From positions 1 through 7,204 of the forward strand of contig JADMLA020000045.1 of assembly GCA_015482705.2 (NCBI GenBank): a stretch of DNA of 7,204 nucleotides, in the 5' to 3' direction. Shown here piece after piece: positions 1-4,216 of the stretch; position 1 is the first letter of the stretch; every line of letters starts with the position of its first letter. Under the pieces are notes generated by a model that was not told where the DNA came from, searched no databases, and saw nothing but the letters and a program-made list of their open reading frames with translations. Both the position numbers and the translations under genes were made by a program. This stretch comes from Prosthecochloris sp. (lineage in GTDB: Bacteria; Bacteroidota; Chlorobiia; Chlorobiales; Chlorobiaceae).

Positions 1-30
1 ACTCTTGCCAAAATGAAGTAGCCGGTTGAT

Positions 31-64
31 CGGGGACATGTCCGAAAGAGGGGGCACATCGAAA
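31..64. repeat. Palindrome and imperfect direct repeats, possible mobile-element edge
   Basis: Bases 33-43 contain the perfect 10-bp palindrome GGACATGTCC. The stretch from GGGGACATGTCCGAAA (about 32-46) is echoed by GGGGCACATCGAAA (about 51-64), so two G-run/ACAT/CGAAA units lie in direct orientation. Frame 1 on the plus strand is open from the window start to a TAG at 19-21 (TLAKMK, then stop), as if a gene on the other strand ended just before the repeats. Repeated blocks after a terminal stop codon are typical of insertion-sequence ends, but only six codons are visible and no transposase can be identified. The element interpretation is inference. Confidence 0.25.
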
Positions 65-83
65 TTTACATCCGTGCAAATCT
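62..83 (-). terminator. Weak hairpin just downstream of the methyltransferase gene
   Basis: Six bases after the methyltransferase stop codon, the minus-strand transcript can fold AGATTTGCA against TGTAAATTT around a CGGA tetraloop. This gives nine pairs, two of them G-U. No run of U follows, so it is not a canonical intrinsic terminator. It may still mark or protect the 3' end of the transcript. Confidence 0.2.
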
Positions 84-88
84 ATCTG

Positions 89-928
89 TCATTTCTTTCT
101 CGCCACAACCGCAATATCGGGAGATTCAGGGCAAAAAGCCGAGCCTGCAACATCGGAGTATAGCTCTTCAATCCTGAATCCACACTCTTCAAACTCCTCT
201 CTGAGTGATTCCCGGCTGAAATACTGCAGCCAGTTATAGACAACACGAGTTCTTGCCTTTTCAATTATCGTGTATTTATCGAGAGTTACTTTTTCTTCCT
301 GATACTTGAATGTGTTCAGGAATCCGTAATAATCATCAGAAGACCAAAAATGATCGAGTTGATTGTGTTCGTACGTCGCAACTTCCTGTCTGCTGTCGAA
401 TATGTTCAACGAATGAACATCCAGAAGAACTGATCCGCCAGGGCTCAAAAATGTGAAAAATTTGGAAAGGAGCATCCTTCTTTGTGAAGGGCTCAATGCA
501 CAAAAATCGCAAAATATCAATGTAATGAGATCATACCTTTCCTCCGTCTCATACTCCAGATAGTTTTGTCGAACATAGTTGATGTTCAGTTCTTTTTGAT
601 GAGCGGTCTCTTTCGCATGTCGTATAGACCTTTCAGAAAAATCGATGCCGGTAACAGAGGAACCACTTTCTGCAAACCGCGTTGTATACAGGCCCGGACC
701 ACACCCAAAATCAGCAACATTTGAACCTGAGCCCACCCCGAAATGAGACACTATCCACTGCACCGATCGATCAACGAAAGTTCTTTTTCGGGACGACAGA
801 TCAATTGAGTCGTTCAAGTGATACTCGAGCATCTTTTTTGAGGTGTGCTCATCGGTCCACAGTTCATCTGCCGTATAGTACTGAAAAGGTAAAGGGCGAG
901 CGTTGATTTGTACCAGTTCATCAAACAT
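89..928 (-). CDS. Class I SAM-dependent methyltransferase
   Basis: This protein of about 279 residues has the Rossmann-type methyltransferase core. Motif I, VADFGCGPG, is at residues 71-79 and binds S-adenosylmethionine. The acidic end of the second strand is GIDFS, with Asp96 expected to hold the SAM ribose hydroxyls. A later strand reads YDLITLIFCDF and is followed by the usual LSPGG turn near 162-166. The N-terminal LWTDEHTSKKMLEYHL segment recalls a common Methyltransf_25-like family. The C-terminal third (about 170-279) probably forms the substrate pocket; the substrate cannot be named. I chose ATG at 928 because a GGA lies six bases upstream. A TTG at 934 would add two residues but has no useful Shine-Dalgarno sequence. 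Hand-counted rows inside the gene (33, 35 and 48% GC) look AT-richer than rows from sppA and the ABC ATPase (45-57%), a weak hint of separate origin. Confidence 0.9.
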   Translation of the reverse strand: MFDELVQINARPLPFQYYTADELWTDEHTSKKMLEYHLNDSIDLSSRKRTFVDRSVQWIVSHFGVGSGSNVADFGCGPGLYTTRFAESGSSVTGIDFSERSIRHAKETAHQKELNINYVRQNYLEYETEERYDLITLIFCDFCALSPSQRRMLLSKFFTFLSPGGSVLLDVHSLNIFDSRQEVATYEHNQLDHFWSSDDYYGFLNTFKYQEEKVTLDKYTIIEKARTRVVYNWLQYFSRESLREEFEECGFRIEELYSDVAGSAFCPESPDIAVVARKK

Positions 929-938
929 TTTCAATCCG

Positions 939-960
939 AAAAATTAAGGGAGACTCCTTA
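939..960 (-). terminator. Short hairpin plus U5 in the methyltransferase leader
   Basis: Read on the minus strand, TAAGG and CCTTA pair around a six-base loop and are followed by A and then five T, which is the outline of a small intrinsic terminator. It sits 11 bases before the methyltransferase ATG, so it would end read-through from the upstream acetyltransferase gene or act as an attenuator. The stem has only five pairs, so efficiency is doubtful. It also contains TAAGGAG, a strong Shine-Dalgarno match, but this lies about 25 bases from the ATG and no start codon is suitably placed after it. Confidence 0.25.
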
Positions 961-985
961 CGGATACGACTATTGGGGTCTACAA

Positions 986-991
986 CGTCAA
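986..991 (-). promoter_or_regulatory. Isolated -35-like TTGACG upstream of the methyltransferase gene
   Basis: The minus strand reads TTGACG (five of six match the sigma70 -35 consensus) about 60 bases before the methyltransferase ATG, just downstream of the large hairpin. The best -10 within 16-19 bases is poor (TATCCG at 19). A promoter is expected here because the gene is separated from its upstream neighbour, but the sequence supports it only weakly. Confidence 0.2.
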
Positions 992-1004
992 GTTCTTCAA
1001 ACCG

Positions 1005-1049
1005 CATAGAAGGAGTTGAGGAATCGATGTATCGCTCAGCTCCTCTATG
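1005..1049. repeat. Long near-perfect intergenic hairpin
   Basis: The left arm CATAGAAGGAGTTGAG (1005-1020) pairs with the right arm CTCAGCTCCTCTATG (1035-1049) through 15 base pairs with one bulged A and one G-T wobble. The apical part can extend by CGAT/ATCG (1024-1027 with 1030-1033). Outside the stem, AACC (1000-1003) could pair with GGTT (1049-1052), leaving a small bulge. No T-run follows on either strand, so it is not a standard intrinsic terminator. It occupies the centre of the intergenic space between the acetyltransferase and methyltransferase genes. It could stabilise the acetyltransferase mRNA 3' end, or be a dispersed palindromic repeat. Confidence 0.6.
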
Positions 1050-1090
1050 GTTGTTGCGTTCTGAGTTTGTTGGTCTTTTGTTTTCATTTT

Positions 1091-1576
1091 TCAACGGCAA
1101 TCCGAATCTCGCTTGTATCTATAGGTAATGAAACCATAACCCGAACCTGGATCCGGCATTGATTTCCCGGCCCTGATGAACCCGTTACGCTCGTAGAACC
1201 TGTGGTTCCTCACCGCATAATCCGGCGTTTCAAGAGACCACTGTGTGTCTTCCGGGTACAGCGTCATCACCTCATGCAACAGTGTACTGCCGATTCCTTT
1301 TCCCATACAGCTTTCGTGAAGAAAAATCCCGAAAAGTTCACAATAGTCCGTATGCCTTTTCACGATGCAACCACCGACGATGATACCGTCAACAATGCAT
1401 TTGAAATAGTCGTGCATGTCAATCCAGCGGGTATGAGCCTCGATACTGTCGTGCCCCGGAGGATCCTCGAACCCCCGAGCTGCCGGTCTATACCTCTTAT
1501 CGTCGAGGAATGCAGATACCGCCGCCGATCGCAGAAACTCTGCATCCGATCTTACAGCATTCTCAATCACCATCAT
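1091..1576 (-). CDS. GNAT-family N-acetyltransferase
   Basis: The protein has 161 residues, a normal size for a single-domain GCN5-related acetyltransferase that moves an acetyl group from acetyl-CoA to an amine. The acetyl-CoA pyrophosphate loop is MGKGIGSTLL at 91-100, following the strand YCELFGIFL. It fits the R/Q-x-x-G-x-G pattern, except that Met91 replaces the usual Arg or Gln. The C-terminal RFYERNGF (126-133) is the typical motif B of the fold. The substrate is unknown. The start is well supported: GGGGGAG at 1585-1591 lies eight bases before ATG 1576, the best ribosome binding site in the window (a second ATG follows immediately at 1573). The lprI-like gene ends 43 bases upstream, so the two may share a transcript. 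The long plus-strand reading frame opposite it is a shadow. Confidence 0.88.
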   Translation of the reverse strand: MMVIENAVRSDAEFLRSAAVSAFLDDKRYRPAARGFEDPPGHDSIEAHTRWIDMHDYFKCIVDGIIVGGCIVKRHTDYCELFGIFLHESCMGKGIGSTLLHEVMTLYPEDTQWSLETPDYAVRNHRFYERNGFIRAGKSMPDPGSGYGFITYRYKRDSDCR

Positions 1577-1584
1577 GAGTTACT

Positions 1585-1591
1585 CTCCCCC
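1585..1591 (-). promoter_or_regulatory. Strong ribosome binding site of the 161-residue acetyltransferase
   Basis: The minus strand reads GGGGGAG, eight bases upstream of the ATG ATG pair at 1576-1571. It fixes the start of this gene and contrasts with the weak or absent Shine-Dalgarno sequences of most other genes here. Confidence 0.6.
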
Positions 1592-1619
1592 TTCTCCACC
1601 AGGGTAACGCAACTTCCGT

Positions 1620-2042
1620 TCACTTTTGCATCGCTCTTCTGCTCCCGGTGCAAGGGTCACCCTCAGGCATACCCTCCAGCCATTGACGCAGTTGAGCGAT
1701 TCTTTCCCTGGTCAGCCTGGTTTTTTCCAGACAGTAACACATGGGATAGATGCTCCCATATTCCATCTGTTTGTTCTCGGCGGGATAGAGCGACACCAAA
1801 TGAAGATCCCGGAAAGAAACCCAAGCCTGTTGTGCTTTTTGCAAAGCTGCGGTAAAACGCTGTTCGCCTTCGTGTGCTTTCATCACTTGTCGATAGACCT
1901 GATCGAGTTCCTTGTCAGCCTCTTGAGATTCAGCACAGGTTTGTTCACTGAGCTCAGTTTGTGTCTGGGCTTTTGCGCATTGCATCATAACCGGCATAGC
2001 GAAACCCAGGACAATCAAAACGGGTAACCAGATTTTGTTCAT
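1620..2042 (-). CDS. Secreted LprI/DUF1311-family protein (lysozyme-inhibitor type)
   Basis: The 140-residue product begins with a signal peptide: MNK, a hydrophobic run to about residue 20, then an Ala-Lys-Ala cleavage site before Gln26. Cys22 is not in a proper lipobox, so a soluble periplasmic protein is more likely than a lipoprotein. The mature part resembles the LprI/DUF1311 fold: CAESQEADKELDQVYRQVM (36-54), then LQKAQQAWVSFRD (67-79), then GSIYPMCYCLEKTRLTRERI (96-115), and a C-terminal WLEGMPEGDPC. Cys36, Cys102, Cys104 and Cys131 could form disulfides. The family is named for Mycobacterium LprI, which inhibits lysozyme, but most members are untested, so the biochemical role is inference. 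The ATG at 2042 has no clear Shine-Dalgarno sequence. A TACAAT -10-like box lies about 25 bases upstream. Confidence 0.8.
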   Translation of the reverse strand: MNKIWLPVLIVLGFAMPVMMQCAKAQTQTELSEQTCAESQEADKELDQVYRQVMKAHEGEQRFTAALQKAQQAWVSFRDLHLVSLYPAENKQMEYGSIYPMCYCLEKTRLTRERIAQLRQWLEGMPEGDPCTGSRRAMQK

Positions 2043-2066
2043 GATGTATTGGATATGGGTTGATCA

Positions 2067-2072
2067 ATTGTA
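2067..2072 (-). promoter_or_regulatory. Candidate -10 box for the lprI-like gene
   Basis: The minus strand reads TACAAT (five of six consensus), about 25 bases before the ATG. It is followed by the 8-bp palindrome TTGATCAA at 2060-2067. No acceptable -35 hexamer sits 16-18 bases upstream, so this is weak support for a promoter in the 66-bp gap after the neighbouring acetyltransferase gene. Confidence 0.25.
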
Positions 2073-2108
2073 CAGCAACAACTGTTTGGCACAGACTTCG
2101 GAAACCTG

Positions 2109-2567
2109 TTAAAGACTTTTCCGCATTGCACAATTACATCTGTGAGACAAATGCTCCGGCATGTATTCGGTGAACCCGTACTTTCTATACAAGCTCACCG
2201 CTTCTTTCAAACAACTGTTTGTTTCAAGAATCATGGTGGAAAAACCCAAAGATCCGGCTACAATGAATGCGTCCTCCATCATTTTTTTACCCAGACCTCT
2301 TCCTTTGTATTCTGCTTTGAGATACATTTTCCTCAGCTCGCACGTATTCTCGTCGATGGCATAGAGGCCATAGGAACCGACTACCGCACCATTATCTTCA
2401 AGTACCTTGAATGCTCCGCCAGAACGTATATACGACTCATCGATATCCCGTATATCGGCATCGGTCTCTTCCGGATTCACTGAAAGCCCATAGTGCTTTA
2501 ACGCACTTTCGAGCAAAGCGAAAACCATTCCTTCATCTCCCTGCCTGTATTCCCTGAGAGTACACAT
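2109..2567 (-). CDS. GNAT-family N-acetyltransferase (second copy of the fold)
   Basis: Counting from the ATG at 2567, the protein has 152 residues and a complete GNAT domain. The central strand and helix read CELRKMYLKAEYKGRGLGKK (76-95), with the acetyl-CoA loop KGRGLG at 88-93. The motif B region LETNSCLKEAVSLYRKYGF is at 114-132. The arrangement LRKMYL-x3-Y-x-G-x-G-x-G is common in small-molecule or amino-acid acetyltransferases; the substrate is not identifiable. It is not closely similar to the other acetyltransferase here, so a recent duplication is unlikely. A TTG at 2576 would add three residues; neither start has a well-spaced Shine-Dalgarno sequence, as AGGA lies only one base from the ATG. 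The gene has its own candidate promoter at 2591-2620. Confidence 0.88.
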   Translation of the reverse strand: MCTLREYRQGDEGMVFALLESALKHYGLSVNPEETDADIRDIDESYIRSGGAFKVLEDNGAVVGSYGLYAIDENTCELRKMYLKAEYKGRGLGKKMMEDAFIVAGSLGFSTMILETNSCLKEAVSLYRKYGFTEYMPEHLSHRCNCAMRKSL

Positions 2568-2590
2568 ATCCTGCAAACAAAGCTTATAGC

Positions 2591-2620
2591 ATAATACGGA
2601 AAAATGCCTCTTGTTTTCAA
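2591..2620 (-). promoter_or_regulatory. Candidate sigma70-type promoter of the 152-residue acetyltransferase
   Basis: On the minus strand, TTGAAA (2620-2615) and TATTAT (2596-2591) each match five of six consensus bases and are separated by 18 bp. Transcription would begin near 2584, leaving a leader of about 17 bases before the ATG at 2567. The -35 box overlaps the TGA of the upstream formyltransferase-like gene (2619-2617), so the acetyltransferase gene could be expressed independently even though the genes are close. Confidence 0.45.
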
Positions 2621-3321
2621 TCCCCGACAGGACACACTAATCGAGGTTTTTCCACGAATACACGGTGACCGGGATCAAACATGTAGAGATCTTCAAGCAT
2701 CTTGCCGAGAATCGAGGAACTGATATACCTCCCGGACCAGACAAAGCCGTTTGTTTCCGCTTCCGCACAAAGTTCGCGGCGGGCCGTTTCGGCGCAACCC
2801 CACACAAGCATTTGCTTGCACAACCAGGCAAGCATATCGAGCGCAACATGCTGGTTCAGCAATCTCAGATCTCCGTATGTCGCCTCAGGACTCAGCGTGC
2901 GTTTTCTGACTCTGATAATCCGGCCTGAGTCGACATCGTTCTCGATATCGACTTCGAGACGCGAAGAGCGGTTCATAAAATGAAGAGTTGCGCCATGCTC
3001 TCCATGGTTCTCAATCAAGGGAACATGGTCATACCCTACCCCGCGCAGAACTGGCAGAGCGGGATGAATATTGAGCGGCAGACCGAGAAAATCGAAATCG
3101 TCGTAAGAAAAAATGAAATCATTGTAGAACGAGATGGTAAACAGCCATGATCGTGATCGAAGCTCTTTTCTCAGAGCGGTTTTACCCGTGCCTTTTTTCC
3201 AGATCAACTGTTTCGCGTTGGGAAAAAAACCGGAAAACAGGCGAAACCCATCCCCTCCCAGATTGGGGTCACCAAAGAAAAGAATAGTGTCAGTGTTCGA
3301 ATCAAACCTGGAATCCGACAT
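2617..3321 (-). CDS. Formyltransferase-fold protein (Formyl_trans_N type)
   Basis: The protein has 234 residues. The core matches the folate-dependent formyltransferase family (PurN, Fmt and sugar N-formyltransferases). LGLPLNIHPALPVLRGVGYD (79-98) contains the Asn84-x-His86 pair. HGATLHFMNRS follows at 109-119, and VDSGRII at 130-136 supplies Asp131. These correspond to the Asn/His/Asp triad that handles formyl transfer from 10-formyltetrahydrofolate. It is shorter than Fmt and lacks its C-terminal domain. The RGVGYDHVPLIENHG segment resembles small sugar-amine formyltransferases more than PurN. No amino-sugar or glycan genes are visible nearby, so the acceptor is unknown. The ATG at 3321 is preceded only by AAGAGAGA. 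A possible -35/-10 pair (CTGACA, 18 bp, TGTAAG) would start transcription at or near the ATG, making the message nearly leaderless; this is speculative. Confidence 0.72.
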   Translation of the reverse strand: MSDSRFDSNTDTILFFGDPNLGGDGFRLFSGFFPNAKQLIWKKGTGKTALRKELRSRSWLFTISFYNDFIFSYDDFDFLGLPLNIHPALPVLRGVGYDHVPLIENHGEHGATLHFMNRSSRLEVDIENDVDSGRIIRVRKRTLSPEATYGDLRLLNQHVALDMLAWLCKQMLVWGCAETARRELCAEAETNGFVWSGRYISSSILGKMLEDLYMFDPGHRVFVEKPRLVCPVGD

Positions 3322-3352
3322 TCTCTCTTACAACGTTTTTACAATGTGACTG

Positions 3353-3568
3353 TCAGCTTGTCGCAGAACCGAGCGAAACATTCATTTTTTCTCCACAGAA
3401 ACGCTTGACCTCACCGCCAAAGAACACAGCTTTTTCAGGGTCGTTCCGATCCCGGTTTCGTAACCCATCTTTCAGGTATGTCTTAAAAATACGGTCAGCC
3501 GACATAGTTTTGCTGTGCTCCCGGAAATACGGTTGATTCAAAACGGGTATATAGAGATTCAAAGTCAA
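3353..3568 (-). CDS. Doubtful small ORF, hypothetical protein
   Basis: An open frame of 71 codons from TTG 3568, or 50 codons from an internal ATG (Met22), fills the 251-bp space between the Nudix gene and the formyltransferase-like gene. The TTG has no Shine-Dalgarno sequence. Before the internal ATG, GGAG lies about 12 bases away, which is long but possible. The product is hydrophilic and rich in charged residues (YLKDGLRNRDRNDPEKAVFF in the middle). It has no signal peptide or membrane segment, and I recognise no family. It could be a genuine small protein, a decayed gene remnant, or chance. It begins four bases after the Nudix stop codon, which suits translational coupling if real. Confidence 0.3.
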   Translation of the reverse strand: MTLNLYIPVLNQPYFREHSKTMSADRIFKTYLKDGLRNRDRNDPEKAVFFGGEVKRFCGEKMNVSLGSATS

Positions 3569-3572
3569 GGGA

Positions 3573-4181
3573 CTAATCCGAGTAGGTGATTCCCCTGTTG
3601 TCTCTATAATGATTCACCCCTTCGACGATATCCCGGGCTAACACCCGGTCTTGCGATAACGGCGGCAAGTTATCCACATCGAAAAAATCAATGCCGGATA
3701 TTTCAATGTTGTCGCGAGGGGCTCCCCCTGTCACCTCAGCGGTGAAAAACAGCTTGTACAAACTCACCGGATACTTCGGTGTATACGGATGACGGTCTCT
3801 GTCTTTAACCGCATAAAGAGAAATGACTTTTATTGCAAATCCGGATTCTTCGAGCACTTCTCGGGCAATTCCTTCTTTTGGAGACTCATTTTGATCCGCC
3901 CATCCCCCTGGCAACGTCCATTTTCCATTTGAACGCTCCTTCACCAAAAGAACTTTACTGTCCTTGACCACACAGGCTCGCAGATCAACCTTTGGAGTTG
4001 CATAGCCTTTTTCCGGAATAAAAAATTTTTCTATCTCCTCGATCCCCGCTGCACTGACTTCTGAGTAAAGCATGGTGCTTATCCCGATAAGCCGCTCATA
4101 CCTCTCGCGATCGTATGGATCCCTGGTATAGTGAAGACCTGCCTGAGCAATCGCTCTGATTTCTTTTACCAGTTCATGCAT
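3573..4181 (-). CDS. Nudix hydrolase with N-terminal PF12535-type domain
   Basis: The 202-residue protein carries a perfect Nudix box, G-x5-E-x7-R-E-V-L-E-E-x-G-F, from Gly93 to Phe115, with metal-binding glutamates Glu108, Glu111 and Glu112. The enzyme should cleave a nucleoside diphosphate linked to another moiety. Residues 1-60 (helical, with IAQAGLHYTRDPYDRERYER near 11-30) match the extra N-terminal domain found in Nudix proteins such as Bacillus YjhB. Family members act on ADP-ribose, CDP-choline or UDP-linked substrates; the substrate here is not determinable from sequence. KWTLPGGW at 87-94 is the usual lead-in to the box. ATG 4181 has GGA seven bases upstream. The gene begins 35 bp after sppA ends, without an obvious terminator, so the two are probably co-transcribed. 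A consensus DnaA-box 9-mer lies inside the coding sequence at 3670-3678. Confidence 0.92.
   Translation of the reverse strand: MHELVKEIRAIAQAGLHYTRDPYDRERYERLIGISTMLYSEVSAAGIEEIEKFFIPEKGYATPKVDLRACVVKDSKVLLVKERSNGKWTLPGGWADQNESPKEGIAREVLEESGFAIKVISLYAVKDRDRHPYTPKYPVSLYKLFFTAEVTGGAPRDNIEISGIDFFDVDNLPPLSQDRVLARDIVEGVNHYRDNRGITYSD
3670..3678 (+). promoter_or_regulatory. Consensus DnaA-box 9-mer inside the Nudix gene
   Basis: TTATCCACA, identical to the strong DnaA-binding consensus, occurs on the plus strand where the minus strand encodes Val-Asp-Asn. A coding coincidence is the simplest explanation. It is listed because a second identical copy lies upstream of sppA in the same orientation, 2.4 kb away. 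Confidence 0.2.
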
Positions 4182-4216
4182 TTTTCCGTAATTGCTGTTG
4201 CTGTTGCAGGACGCCG

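Noticed and set aside
1202..1855. Long plus-strand open frame of 217 codons
   Set aside because: It lies opposite two convincing minus-strand genes (acetyltransferase and LprI-like). It has a low-complexity Arg/Ser/Pro-rich translation, no recognisable motif and no ribosome binding site, so it is a shadow frame.
2060..2067. TTGATCAA palindrome upstream of the lprI-like gene as an operator
   Set aside because: Eight-base palindromes are common by chance and there is no second site or known regulator match.
2109..2567. The two acetyltransferase genes as a recent tandem duplication
   Set aside because: Beyond the shared GNAT loop, the proteins differ in length, N-terminus and motif residues, so they are distant members of one fold.
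3547..3568. TTGACT followed by TATATA as a promoter after the Nudix gene
   Set aside because: The spacing between the two boxes is only nine bases, too short for a sigma70 promoter, and no -10 occurs at 16-18 bases.
4195..4212. Short GCTGTT-type repeat in the sppA-Nudix gap
   Set aside because: Only about two units are present, which is ordinary for a short intergenic sequence and shows no array structure.
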